Shown here: positions 15,968 through 24,084 of the stretch, piece after piece
How positions within the stretch are numbered: position 1 is the first letter of the stretch
Layout of the letters: each line of letters begins with the position of its first letter
Assembly: GCF_014698845.1 (NCBI RefSeq)
Contig: NZ_JACJTV010000004.1
Span: 244,079-308,078, forward strand
Length of the DNA: 64,000 nt
DNA from: Coleofasciculus sp. FACHB-1120
GTDB taxonomy: Bacteria; Cyanobacteriota; Cyanobacteriia; Cyanobacteriales; FACHB-T130
Direction of reading: 5' to 3'
Position numbers and translations under genes: made by a program
Notes under the pieces: model-generated
Seen by the model: only the letters and a program-made list of their open reading frames with translations
Databases searched by the model: none
What the model was told of the DNA's origin: nothing

Positions 15968-16480
15968 ATGGCACTGATTCGTTGGCAACCCTTCCAAGAA
16001 ATGGAAACTCTGCGTCGTCAAATGGATCAAATGTTTGATGAACTTGCTGGAAGCGATCGCTCAGCTTCTCGTCAGTACAGCACAAGTTGGAAGCCTGCCA
16101 TTGAACTGCAAGATACTGAAGACAATCTCATCCTGCGGGCTGAAATTCCTGGCGTAGAAGGCAAGGACATTGATGTCCAAATCACTCGTGAAGCGATCGC
16201 TATTAGCGGCGAACATCGCTTTGAGAAGAAGAACGAAGAAAAAGGCTTCTTCCGCTCCGAGTTCCGCTATGGTAGCTTCCAGCGGGTGATTCCTCTACCA
16301 GTGCCCATTCAGAACGACCAAGCCAAGGCTGACTTCCAGAATGGCATCCTGAAATTGACCCTGCCGAAAGTCACGGAAGCGCGGCGTACCGTCGTCAAAC
16401 TCAATTTAGGCGGCACCAATGCGGCTCCAGAATTGACCAGTCAGTCAACTCCTGAAGCCAACCACGCTAACATTAACTAA
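15968..16480 (+). CDS. Small heat shock protein Hsp20/alpha-crystallin (second of a tandem pair)
   Basis: A 170-residue paralogue of the preceding gene, sharing MxLIRWQPFQEMETLRRQMD and most of the alpha-crystallin domain (WKPAIELQDTEDNLILRAEI, AIAISGEHRFEKK, RSEFRYGSFQRVIPLPVPIQ, GILKLTLPK). The start has a strong Shine-Dalgarno (GGAGG, 13 bp before ATG). The tail is polar and ends NHANIN. The leader is similar to that of the first gene (ttgaacaaatttc and neighbouring bases), so the duplicated unit included the promoter region. Cyanobacterial hsp20 leaders are known to act as RNA thermometers in some species; the sequence here has an accessible-looking GGAGG and I do not see an obvious occluding helix. 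Confidence 0.94.
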   Translation: MALIRWQPFQEMETLRRQMDQMFDELAGSDRSASRQYSTSWKPAIELQDTEDNLILRAEIPGVEGKDIDVQITREAIAISGEHRFEKKNEEKGFFRSEFRYGSFQRVIPLPVPIQNDQAKADFQNGILKLTLPKVTEARRTVVKLNLGGTNAAPELTSQSTPEANHANIN

Positions 16481-16576
16481 TCTTGCCCTCGAAATCTTGC
16501 CCTGTTGAAAGGTCTTGAGCCTGGGTGAGAAATAGCCTAATCTCAAGCAATTCTTGATTGAGTGAGAGATAGATAT

Positions 16577-16610
16577 CGGTAGGGGTATGGCAATCAAAAT
16601 GCCCCTACCG
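16577..16610 (+). repeat. Stable hairpin downstream of hsp20
   Basis: The arms cggtaggggt and gcccctaccg pair over 9-10 bp with a 14-nt loop. No T-run follows; it could be an RNA-stabilising 3' structure. Confidence 0.6.
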
Positions 16611-16666
16611 AACGCTTACACCGCCATGAGATTCAACCAAATAGTAAAAACTCTATATTTATCCCA

Positions 16667-16716
16667 CTGAGTGGTCTTCACTGGAATCCCATCCTCCACT
16701 CAGGGTCTTTTTTTTT
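16667..16716 (+). terminator. Probable terminator between the hsp20 and crr7 genes
   Basis: ctgagtgg pairs with ccactcag across a 21-nt loop and is followed within 4 nt by nine T. Confidence 0.65.
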
Positions 16717-16867
16717 GATGTTGCACCTTGAAAAGAGATTTATTTGAGAGACAATCTCCTCGCTAGATTCTCCCTACAAAAACTATCTCCTAATTGGACA
16801 ATGCCATCTTATTCGCTATCGTTAAGAGCGATACACTTGTGCAAGATGTGTTATTTAGGAACTTAAA

Positions 16868-17125
16868 ATGCCAGATTCTTTGATGTATCGGCAAGATGCC
16901 TTCGTTGTTCTGGAACCCAACCAACCAGAGCAATTTCTCACCCCCGTAGAAATGTTAGAAAAACTGAAGGCAATTTTGGCAAATCGTCAAGATAACCTAC
17001 CGCCAGATTTGCAAAAATTTCCCTCAGTAGAAGCTCAAGCTCAATACCTACTAGAAACGTCCTGCGAATTAGATATGGAGCCAGGGCAATTTTTACAGTG
17101 GTATGTCGTGCGTTTAGAAAAATAA
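16868..17125 (+). CDS. CRR7-like protein (NDH-1 complex-related)
   Basis: The 85-residue soluble protein (MPDSLMYRQDAFVVLEPNQP, later LPPDLQKFPSVEAQAQYLLE, SCELDMEPGQFLQWYVVRLE) matches my memory of the chlororespiratory reduction 7 (CRR7) family. In plants CRR7 is needed for stability of the chloroplast NADH-dehydrogenase-like complex; cyanobacteria carry short homologues. The length of about 85-90 is typical. AGGA lies 8-10 bp before the start. No other NDH gene is close by. The assignment comes from sequence memory only, so the role in NDH-1 is inference from the family. Confidence 0.7.
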   Translation: MPDSLMYRQDAFVVLEPNQPEQFLTPVEMLEKLKAILANRQDNLPPDLQKFPSVEAQAQYLLETSCELDMEPGQFLQWYVVRLEK

Positions 17126-17154
17126 AAGCGGAATGCCTCCGTCCCTACCTATCT

Positions 17155-17700
17155 TTAGGATGTAGCAATTAGCGCCACATCAACACGTTCTTCAGCCGGT
17201 TGAGTCACGGTTACGCGCACACCAGGACCAAAAAACCCTTCTATTTTCTCCCGCTTCTGTTCCCAAATTTCTAGAGGAATCAGTGGCGACTCAAATTCTA
17301 ATACTAAAGCGTAAGCCCCAGCGATCGCAGTTTCGTGTAATCCTGTTAGCACGGGTCTTTCTTCGTCAGTGGGACTCAGTCCTAAGCTGCTCAAAGAGCT
17401 ATCGAGATGAGCATCTTGACCGTAGCGATAGCGGGTGACATCTAGACGAATTTGGTTTTGAGTTGCGGTTGCTTGCTGTTCTCGGAGTTCCAAGATGTCC
17501 TTGGAAGTCGGTTTGGTGAACGGTACAGGCGTAAGTTCAGAGGCTTTGAGGGCAAGTCCTCCCAGCAGCAAGGGAACCCCATAGAAGAATCCGGCTAGAT
17601 TCAGCGTCGGGTTGTCAGTAACGTAAGCGACAAGCCCAGCCAGAAATAAAACGCCACCCACACTTAAACCCAACGTTCCCAAAGAAGTTTGACGTAACAT
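17155..17700 (-). CDS. DUF2854 membrane protein
   Basis: The 181-residue protein, from ATG 17700 (MLRQTSLGTLGLSVGGVLFL), has two hydrophobic segments at about residues 9-27 and 34-52, separated by a short loop (YVTDNPTLNL). A soluble C-terminal domain follows (TKPTSKDILELREQQATATQ and RLDVTRYRYGQDAHLDSSL). This is the cyanobacteria- and plastid-specific DUF2854 family, likely thylakoid or plasma-membrane located; function unknown. An upstream TTG at 17718 would add six residues but I prefer the ATG. It is convergent with crr7 (29 bp between stops). Confidence 0.82.
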   Translation of the reverse strand: MLRQTSLGTLGLSVGGVLFLAGLVAYVTDNPTLNLAGFFYGVPLLLGGLALKASELTPVPFTKPTSKDILELREQQATATQNQIRLDVTRYRYGQDAHLDSSLSSLGLSPTDEERPVLTGLHETAIAGAYALVLEFESPLIPLEIWEQKREKIEGFFGPGVRVTVTQPAEERVDVALIATS

Positions 17701-18011
17701 TTTAATTAGGATACCCAATTTACAATCTCTTCAGCTTTATTATCCTTGGCGCTGGGTAACATCTCTACTACGGGTGGGACTTTTGTTAAAACGATGTGCA
17801 GCGCTTTGGGTCAAGCTTGGGAAGCCCAATCGCTCAATAAGTCTTACGAATTTGATAGCCCTTGACGAATGAGTGCAGACTCTGTAAAGTAGCGCATCAA
17901 CCAACGGCAACTCGTAACTCAGGGCGGTTACAAAAGGAACCCGTGTTATCAAAATAAGTTGCTGTTGTCCCCTGTCATCAATTGCCATCAATTCATAACT
18001 GAGATAATAAA
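17701..18011. other. Intergenic region with no convincing gene
   Basis: A minus-strand open frame at 17740-17991 (83 codons) has no recognisable family and a composition unlike a real protein (many Arg, Ser, His, no motif). I do not accept it. The right part should carry the promoter of the gene at 18012. Confidence 0.5.
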
Positions 18012-18272
18012 ATGATTCAAGAAGACAATTCCGGGGCTACCAAAAAGAGTAAAGCCATCCTAGAGCAGCTCAAAACGCTGAAGCAGGAAGATGAAACGCT
18101 TTATAACATCTTGGCTGTAGATGTTTGGGCTTTAGCCAAAACAATGGATGAGTTTCAACCAGGATTTTGGTCGGCTTTTATGAAAAATCGGGAGAAGGCG
18201 CTGAAGCGGTTTATTTCTGAAGTGATTAAAAATAAGCCTACCGATCCGAAACGTCCTCCTTTCCTTCGCTAG
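18012..18272 (+). CDS. Small conserved-looking protein of unknown function
   Basis: The 86-residue protein is charged, with no membrane segment and a helical look. It contains SKAILEQLKTLKQEDETLYN, LAVDVWALAKTMDEFQPGFW and MKNREKALKRFISEVIKN. I do not recognise a family. Coding is supported by a steady amino-acid composition and a following gene 42 bp downstream in the same direction, which may be co-transcribed. The Shine-Dalgarno is weak (GAGAT). Confidence 0.6.
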   Translation: MIQEDNSGATKKSKAILEQLKTLKQEDETLYNILAVDVWALAKTMDEFQPGFWSAFMKNREKALKRFISEVIKNKPTDPKRPPFLR

Positions 18273-18314
18273 GATTAATTATTGTAAATAAAGAATCAAG
18301 CCAGGAAGTAAACA

Positions 18315-18497
18315 ATGGACCCACAAACCCTTAAGCAATGGATTAGCCAGATTGAACTCAAGCGTGAGTCGCTGGTACGGCTTCTGGAGGAACCAAACCT
18401 GGGAACTCTACGCATTGACGTTAATCAGGCGCTCGAAGAAATTGACGACCTGATTGATGAATTTCGGCGCACCTTTCCAGAGGCAGATGCCAACTAG
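18315..18497 (+). CDS. Small acidic helical protein of unknown function
   Basis: The 60-residue protein MDPQTLKQWISQIELKRESL... is acidic and helical, with a heptad-like LEEIDDLIDEFRR segment that could dimerise. AGGAAG lies 9-14 bp before the ATG, a good ribosome-binding site. The family is not recognised. It follows 18012-18272 by 42 bp and is probably in the same transcript; a hairpin at 18507-18546 closes the unit. Confidence 0.6.
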   Translation: MDPQTLKQWISQIELKRESLVRLLEEPNLGTLRIDVNQALEEIDDLIDEFRRTFPEADAN

Positions 18498-18506
18498 AAA
18501 CTAACG

Positions 18507-18546
18507 CCTTGCCGAGCTAAACTCTAGCCAAGAGGCTACGGCAAGG
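18507..18546. terminator. Hairpin between convergent genes
   Basis: The arms ccttgccg / cggcaagg enclose a second small stem (tagcc / ggcta). It lies between the stops of the small-protein gene and the receiver gene and may serve both directions. The T-run is poor. Confidence 0.55.
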
Positions 18547-18572
18547 ACATCAATCACTGCTTGCGCCCCTTT

Positions 18573-18971
18573 CTAATGACTGACTGCCCGCTGCCCTAGC
18601 TGCTTGACTAGAGCAATCAGCTCTTGAGTAGCGGTGTCTTTTTTACAAAAAGCATCTATTCTGGCAGTTTGGCTCATCACTTCAATCTGCGGGTCTTCGA
18701 CTGAGGAATAGGCAATAATCTGAGCGTGTGGATCGATGTGCTTGATTTGGGTAGACGCGCTCAAACCGTCTAATACTGGCATTTGAAGATCGAGGATAAT
18801 CACATCAGGGCGGTGACGCTCGACCATCTCTATTGCTTCTTGACCGTTAGTAGCCAATCCAACTAACTCGATGTTCGCCTGACTCTGTAACGCTAATTTC
18901 AAGCTAAAACGAGTCAGCTCGTGGTCATCAACAACAAGAACACGAAGAAGGGGGTGCTGACAGGACAACAT
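18573..18971 (-). CDS. Stand-alone receiver-domain response regulator
   Basis: The 132-residue protein is one REC domain: acidic pocket D15-D16 (VLVVDDHELT), phospho-acceptor D61 (VIILDLQMPVLDG), Ser/Thr switch region (IIAYSSVED) and K109-K110 (FCKKDTA). The sequence is closest to NarL/FixJ-type receivers (DHELTRFSLKLAL), but the HTH output domain is absent and the protein stops soon after the last helix. It could be a CheY-like phosphate shuttle or a truncated NarL protein. The neighbouring gene order gives no partner kinase. Confidence 0.88.
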   Translation of the reverse strand: MLSCQHPLLRVLVVDDHELTRFSLKLALQSQANIELVGLATNGQEAIEMVERHRPDVIILDLQMPVLDGLSASTQIKHIDPHAQIIAYSSVEDPQIEVMSQTARIDAFCKKDTATQELIALVKQLGQRAVSH

Positions 18972-19355
18972 AAGAGGATAACTATATCATCTGACGGTTC
19001 TAGTTTAGGGGCATAAGATACAAATGTCCCTCTACCATCCGAGCGAACTACTGCAAGAAATACTCATTTTACCTCCAAACTAAATGTAGATAATTTTCTA
19101 AAGTTTAAATATTTATAAAGAAATACAAGATTTTAGTTTTTATGTGTTTATACAAATTGAACAGCCGCTCATTTCGCATTTGACTTTCTAACGCGATCGC
19201 TCTTGAGTTTCAGCCATTCGCTCTCTAGGATACCAAGACTTTTTCGGTCTGTCCTCTCCACCCAGAGGGATAGGCTAAAAGAGCGATCGCGCTCTTGCAG
19301 TTAGTAGAGCTACAGAGGTAATGATCTTGAACTCATCAACTCTTTTAGCAACTTA
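18972..19355. other. Intergenic region with HIP1 sites, no gene seen
   Basis: AT-rich, with two GCGATCGC-type octamers at ~19194 and ~19282. It probably contains the promoter of the receiver gene. I see no RNA gene. Confidence 0.5.
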
Positions 19356-19514
19356 TTAAGAAGTCAGCTCATCTTCAATAATATCAGAACCCTCAAGAAA
19401 ATTAGAAGCGAATGCAGCCTGCTTATAAAATTCATCATATTCTTGTAGCACTCTATCAATTTTTTCCGACACATCAGTATTATTCAAAGCTTCTCTAGAT
19501 AAAGTTGCCATCAT
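19356..19514 (-). pseudogene. Small acidic ORF, probably the tail of a lost gene
   Basis: A 52-codon frame (MMATLSREALNNTDVSEKID..., ending EGSDIIEDELTS). The frame stays open upstream through a basic stretch (ADRKSERKPGGLACLSRCRK) until a stop, without a start codon. It therefore looks like the C-terminal part of a longer protein that has lost its beginning. Family not recognised. Confidence 0.4.
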
Positions 19515-19685
19515 GAAATTTACAACCCGCTCTCTCCGTTTTCTACAACGACTTAGACAGGCTAAGCCACCAGGCTTACGTTCTGATTTTCTATCCGCTT
19601 CTACCTTGACAATTTTTCCTTAGATTTTTTTCAATACTCTAGATTTACTTTTACCCTATCTTCCGTCGATACATTTTCCTGATTT

Positions 19686-20191
19686 CTACCAGCCCTCCTC
19701 GCCTATGCTTTTGAGAGTTTGTAGCGCTTGCAAACTTGCTATTAGTGCCTCAAGTTGATTACCTTCTCAAAAAGCTGTTGAGATTTGGAAGCTAAGGTTC
19801 CAACGGCGATCACCTTTCCTTTTTCTACCTCTGCTTCGCGTTGTTTTACCACTAGCTCACGTTGTTGTGCCAGTAATCCGAATCCAAGAGTAAAGGTTGC
19901 AAAGATTCCGCCTGCAATCGCGAACCTAGTTCGTTGTTTTTAAACTTTAGCTGAAGCTTCAGCCTCTCTAGCTTCAGCTTCAGCTTTATCTTTTTCTACC
20001 AGCGATTTTTCTACGTCAGTTAATGCTATGGTTTCGGCTGCCTTGGCTTTTTCGGCTTCGGCTCTAGCTTCAGCTTCGACTTCACGTTTTGCTGCCTCTA
20101 TTTTTTCTTGGAGTTCGCGATCGCGCTTCTCTACACTCTTATGAAAAAACTCTGCTTCTAAGGCAGGTAGCCTAGGTTGAGTATTGTTCAC
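19686..20191 (-). pseudogene. STAND/WD40-type signalling protein, internal linker remnant with frameshifts
   Basis: Three overlapping minus-strand frames continue one protein. The first (from 20191) is charged coiled coil (AAKREVEAEARAEAEKAKA). It runs into a stop, and the next frame carries KQRTRFAIAGGIFATFTLGF, a transmembrane segment, and ELVVKQREAEVEKGKVIAV. A third frame gives QLEALIASLQALQTLKSIGE. In cyanobacteria this order (coiled coil, one TM, coiled coil, LEALxAxLxA segment) is the linker between a STAND NTPase or caspase part and WD40 repeats. Both flanking parts are missing, and at least two frameshifts are needed, so it is dead. Confidence 0.65.
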
Positions 20192-20218
20192 CCACTCTTC
20201 AATTGCTGCCAGCGGCAG

Positions 20219-20440
20219 ATGATTCGGGGCTACGCGACTTATGCCATCAGTGCTTTTAAAGACTTCGGTGCTGCTGAGATTGAGGAGGTGACACTGAAAT
20301 TTGGCATGAAACTGGGTGGTTCAGCGGGTATCCCTTACATTACTGAAGGCAAGGCTGAAAGCAACTTAGAAATTGAGGTGAAGTGTAAGTTTCCCGATAA
20401 ATCAAAACCGGGTTCGCCGCCGCAAAATTCAGTATCTTAA
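20219..20440 (+). pseudogene. Trypsin-co-occurring domain 1 (CU044_2847-like) protein, C-terminal fragment
   Basis: The 73-residue frame contains AEIEEVTLKFGMKLGGSAGI and EGKAESNLEIEVKCKFP, the C-terminal half of the small domain that accompanies trypsin-like, caspase-like and STAND effectors in bacterial conflict systems. The N-terminal strands (usually about 40 more residues) are missing and replaced by unrelated sequence that overlaps the STAND-linker remnant. I read it as the other half of the same eroded locus. Confidence 0.55.
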
Positions 20441-20581
20441 AGCACAACGACTGAAGATAGAAACCTCACTTTTCCTGAAAACTTCCAATCTGGGCTAAAT
20501 TATCCCTAAGTTTCACCCAGAGGGTAGAACCCGAAAGCTGCCAGCCTTTGTACCGTGTTGGTTGTGGAGAGGGAGTTATTC

Positions 20582-22042
20582 ATGCAGATACAGACGCCAG
20601 ATTGGGTTAAGCACGCGGTTTTTTACCAGATTTTTCCGGATCGCTTTGCTAAAACGAAGCATCCTCACAAGCGGCTTTTGAAGGATACCCGGTGGGAAGA
20701 TTGGCACGAAATACCGACACTTCAAGGGTACAAGGGCGGCGATTTGTGGGGGGTGATGGAACAGCTGGATTACTTGCAAGATGTAGGGATTAATGCGATT
20801 TACTTTACCCCCATCTTTCAATCGGCTAGCAATCACCGCTATCATACCCACGACTATTACCAAGTCGATCCGATGTTGGGGGGGAATGGCGCTTTTCGGG
20901 AATTGCTCGAAGCTGCCCACGAACGGGATATCAAAGTTGTACTGGATGGGGTGTTTAATCACTCTAGTCGGGGATTTTTCTTTTTCCACGATGTTCTGGA
21001 AAATGGCCCCAATTCGCCTTGGGTGGATTGGTTCAAGATTGAAGGATGGCCTTTATCGGCGTATAACGGTGACTTTCCGGCAAATTATGAAGGTTGGGAC
21101 GGGAATCGGGCGCTGCCAGTGTTCAACCATGAAAATCCTGAAGTGCGGGAATATATTATGGAGATTGCCGAATATTGGATTAAATTCGGCATTGATGGTT
21201 GGCGCTTGGATGTACCGTTTGAGATTAAGGCTGAGGGCTTTTGGCAAGAATTTCGCGATCGCGTAAAAGCCATTAACCCGGAAGCCTACATCGTGGGGGA
21301 AGTCTGGGGAGATTCCCGCGAGTGGCTGGATGGGACTCAGTTTGACGGGGTAATGAACTATTTATTTGCTGCGCCAACTATTGCTTTTGCCGCAGGCGAT
21401 CGCGTAGACATTGACCAAGTGAAAGATCGCTCTTACCATCCTTATCCGCCCCTCTTTGCACCAGAGTATGCTGAAAAAATCCAGCAATTGTTGGAATTTT
21501 ATCCGTGGGATATTCAACTGACTCAGTTGAATTTGCTAGCCAGTCACGATACAGCGCGACTGATTTCCATTGCTGGCGACGATAAGGCGAGTGTTCACCT
21601 GGCAACGTTGCTGCTGTTGACTTATCCCGGTGCGCCCAGCATCTACTATGGCGATGAAGTAGGATTACCCGGAAAACTCGATCCAGACTCGCGCCGTGGC
21701 TTTCCGATGGAAGCTCGCTGGGAGCGTGATGTTCTAGATTATCACAAGCAACTCATCGCCCTGCGTCACCAATATCCAGCCTTGCGTATAGGTTCTTACC
21801 ACGTTCTGTTTGCTGAAGGAACGGTTTATGTCTTTGCTCGGAAATTGGGAGATGAGGAATTGATTGTTGCCGTTAACGTGGGGACGGCACCGGCAGATCA
21901 TGTGAGTTTTGAGGTGGCAGAGTTAAAATCCCAGCCGAATCAGTTATTGTATGGCACCGCCGAGGTGTCATGGAGCAGTGAGGGAGAATCCAACCATCTG
22001 TCCTTGCATTTGCCACCGCGTAGTGGATGCATCCTGGGTTAA
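20582..22042 (+). CDS. GH13 alpha-amylase family enzyme (neopullulanase/cyclomaltodextrinase-like)
   Basis: The protein has 486 residues from ATG 20582, which has a clear ribosome-binding site (GAGAGGGAG); upstream TTG/GTG codons are less likely. The TIM barrel starts at once (HAVFYQIFPDRF), without the N-terminal carbohydrate domain of true neopullulanases. The four GH13 regions are seen: DGVFNHSS, GWRLDVPFE with nucleophile D210, IVGEVWGD with acid/base E240, and LLASHDTARL with D323. The C-terminal beta domain (LIVAVNVG..) closes the protein. It should act on alpha-1,4 or alpha-1,6 glucans, probably malto-oligosaccharides from glycogen, in the cytoplasm (no signal peptide). Exact specificity cannot be read. 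A strong terminator follows at 22191. Confidence 0.9.
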   Translation: MQIQTPDWVKHAVFYQIFPDRFAKTKHPHKRLLKDTRWEDWHEIPTLQGYKGGDLWGVMEQLDYLQDVGINAIYFTPIFQSASNHRYHTHDYYQVDPMLGGNGAFRELLEAAHERDIKVVLDGVFNHSSRGFFFFHDVLENGPNSPWVDWFKIEGWPLSAYNGDFPANYEGWDGNRALPVFNHENPEVREYIMEIAEYWIKFGIDGWRLDVPFEIKAEGFWQEFRDRVKAINPEAYIVGEVWGDSREWLDGTQFDGVMNYLFAAPTIAFAAGDRVDIDQVKDRSYHPYPPLFAPEYAEKIQQLLEFYPWDIQLTQLNLLASHDTARLISIAGDDKASVHLATLLLLTYPGAPSIYYGDEVGLPGKLDPDSRRGFPMEARWERDVLDYHKQLIALRHQYPALRIGSYHVLFAEGTVYVFARKLGDEELIVAVNVGTAPADHVSFEVAELKSQPNQLLYGTAEVSWSSEGESNHLSLHLPPRSGCILG

Positions 22043-22365
22043 ACGAATTTCGCGAAGGTTTGCGAAGAAGGGTAGATTTATTATCCTCTAATTGCCTACG
22101 CCTACATAGGGGCGTGTTTGTGCCATCCCCCGACAGAATGTGAATTTTACCAGTTATTTAATCCACATTCCTTCGCGATCGCCCAAATCAAAAGGAGGCA
22201 CCTTTGCAAAGGTGCCTCCTTTTTTATGTTCAGCAAATCGAATTTTAAATTTTTACGATGTCATTTAGATCGCACTAACTCCAAATTTGCTTTTATCTTA
22301 CCGTTACCAGGTTTTTGACCAATAAATTCTGTCTTTAGACAGGAGGCTACAGCAGAAATCAGTGC
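22043..22365. other. Intergenic region with terminator
   Basis: It holds the terminator at 22191-22226 and a HIP1 site; no other gene is seen. A 66-codon frame across the hairpin is not real. Confidence 0.5.
22191..22226 (+). terminator. Strong rho-independent terminator after the GH13 gene
   Basis: A perfect stem aaaggaggcacctttg / caaaggtgcctccttt with a minimal loop runs into six T. Symmetric A and T tracts suggest it also works for the fasciclin gene on the other strand. Confidence 0.93.
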
Positions 22366-22782
22366 TTATTTAGACATTATCGCCGGTGTAAGTACGGAAT
22401 CAATGACATGGATGACGCCGTTATCGGTAAGGATATCTGTTTTCAGCACCTTCGCGTCATTCACTTTGAAGCCGTCATCGGTGCTATCAATCCCCATAAT
22501 GCCGCCCTCAACTGTCTCAGCGGAATCTATCTCGACGAAGTTATCGGTTCTAACATCCCCAAACAGGACGTGATACATTAAAATTTGCTTCAGCTTGGGG
22601 ATGTTGTCCATCCAAGAAGCCAGTGTATCCTCTGGAATTTTGGCAAATGCTTCGTCGGTTGGAGCAAAGACAGTATAGGGTCCTGGACTCTTGAGAATCT
22701 CTAACAGACCAGCAGCCTCAAGAGCAGTAACCAGAGTTTTGAAAGATCCTTCGTTGGCGGCAGTTTCTACAAGGTCAGCCAT
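22366..22782 (-). CDS. Fasciclin (FAS1) domain protein
   Basis: The 138-residue protein is a single FAS1 domain: ADLVETAANEGSFKTLVTAL, then the H1-like motif GPYTVFAPTDEAFAKIP, LKQILMYHVLFGDV, and the H2-like DNGVIHVIDSVLTP near the end. No signal peptide is visible, unlike many secreted FAS1 proteins, so it may be cytoplasmic or use another start. FAS1 domains mediate adhesion or matrix contacts in many organisms; cyanobacterial single-domain members are common but not characterised in detail. Transcribed alone, with its promoter in the HIP1-containing gap at 22783-22972. Confidence 0.92.
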   Translation of the reverse strand: MADLVETAANEGSFKTLVTALEAAGLLEILKSPGPYTVFAPTDEAFAKIPEDTLASWMDNIPKLKQILMYHVLFGDVRTDNFVEIDSAETVEGGIMGIDSTDDGFKVNDAKVLKTDILTDNGVIHVIDSVLTPAIMSK

Positions 22783-22972
22783 GCGTTTTGATGATTTTAA
22801 GTGAGTGTCCTGTTTAGAGATACTCGCTAGAAGACTTGCAGTGCATCCTTCAAAAGTATTGAAGGCAAAAGTATTGAAGGCGCGATCGCTAATAGGTTAG
22901 CACCGCTACCCATTTCACTTCATTTCGCTAGCGTGCAGCCACTCATCAGATCCTCCAACCCCCTTAAACAAC

Positions 22973-23953
22973 TCAACTACTGGAACGAATGCCACGCTCT
23001 TGTAGCTGCTGAATAAAAAAGTCTTCCAGAGAAGGACGGGATAGGTTCATTGTTGTCAGATGGGCATCCATCAGACGGAGACTAGCCAGAAACTCTTGGG
23101 GTTCGCCTTGCAAATGACCATGCCAACCATTATGCTCAAATGCCAAATCGGGTATCCAGCGTTTGAGAACCTCCAGGTTCCCGCCTTTGCCTCTGACGTG
23201 GTAGGATTCGGCGGTACCTAAGAGTTCATCAAGGGAGCCGACGCAAATCAGATCGCCTTGGGCGAGGATAGCGACGCGATCGCATATCTGCTCCACTTCC
23301 GCCAGAATATGACTATTAAAGAAAATAGTCTTTCCCTGCTTCTTAAGGGATAGAATAATCTCTCGCATCTGGTAACGCCCCATTGGGTCAAGACCCGACA
23401 TCGGCTCATCCAAAAATACCAGTTCTGGATCGTTAATCAGCGCTTGAGCCATGCCTACCCGTTGCAGCATCCCTTTAGAATACTGACGCATCTGCTTTTT
23501 ACGGGCAGCAGATTGAGCCAATCCGACTAATTCCAGTAGTTGGGGAATGCGTTGACGCTGTATGGATTTCGGGATTTGAAATAATCCAGCCGTAAATTGC
23601 AAAAACTCCCAGCCGGTGAGAAAGTCGTAGAAATAGGCGTTTTCCGGTAAATAACCGATGCGTTGTTTCACTTCGCGATTGCCCAAAGGTCTTCCCAGCA
23701 GTGCCCCTCGTCCACCTGTAGGGCGTACTATTCCCAAAAGCGTCTTTAACAGCGTCGTTTTCCCAGCCCCATTCGGGCCTAGCAGCCCAAACGTTTCCCC
23801 CTCAAGCACTGACAGCGTGCAGCTTTTGAGAGATTCGATTTTTTGATTTAGCCAAAATCCGGTGCGGTAAACCTTTCGCAGTTCAAAAGTCTGTACTACC
23901 GATTGACGGTAAACGGTAATCGGTTCCCCTGACTTATCTTCAACAGAATTCAT
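22973..23953 (-). CDS. ABC transporter ATP-binding protein (ABC-2 type)
   Basis: The 326-residue ATPase has Walker A GLLGPNGAGKTTLLKTLLG (about residues 55-73), the Q-loop region IGYLPENAYFYDFLTG, signature YSKGMLQRVGMAQAL, Walker B LVFLDEPMSGLDP and switch His in FNSHILAEV. The extended C-terminal part (from about residue 235) resembles the CcmA/NatA-type ABC-2 exporters (export of lipids, polysaccharides, Na+ or antibiotics). No permease gene lies next to it in the window, so the partner is elsewhere or encoded apart. Substrate unknown. Confidence 0.93.
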   Translation of the reverse strand: MNSVEDKSGEPITVYRQSVVQTFELRKVYRTGFWLNQKIESLKSCTLSVLEGETFGLLGPNGAGKTTLLKTLLGIVRPTGGRGALLGRPLGNREVKQRIGYLPENAYFYDFLTGWEFLQFTAGLFQIPKSIQRQRIPQLLELVGLAQSAARKKQMRQYSKGMLQRVGMAQALINDPELVFLDEPMSGLDPMGRYQMREIILSLKKQGKTIFFNSHILAEVEQICDRVAILAQGDLICVGSLDELLGTAESYHVRGKGGNLEVLKRWIPDLAFEHNGWHGHLQGEPQEFLASLRLMDAHLTTMNLSRPSLEDFFIQQLQERGIRSSS

Positions 23954-24084
23954 ATTAGTTCGGCAAGCGATCGCATTCTCTACAATATTATTGATTCCCT
24001 ATTTTGCGGACTTTCGTATCAGTTTGGAATCATGGATGATATGAGTCCGATATCTGTTCTATTTCTTAGGGATAAACTGGGCGG

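Larger units (their letters stand above)
16481..16867. other. Intergenic region with two hairpins
   Basis: No gene is seen. It holds a long hairpin (16577-16610) and a T-tailed terminator (16667-16716); the rest is AT-rich and includes the promoter region for crr7. Confidence 0.5.

Noticed and set aside
17740..17991. 83-codon minus-strand frame between the DUF2854 gene and 18012
   Set aside because: No family pattern, poor composition, no ribosome-binding site, and it lies in the promoter zone of the next gene.
22118..22318. 66-codon frame over the terminator at 22191
   Set aside because: It consists of the hairpin and flanking AT-rich DNA and has no protein family.
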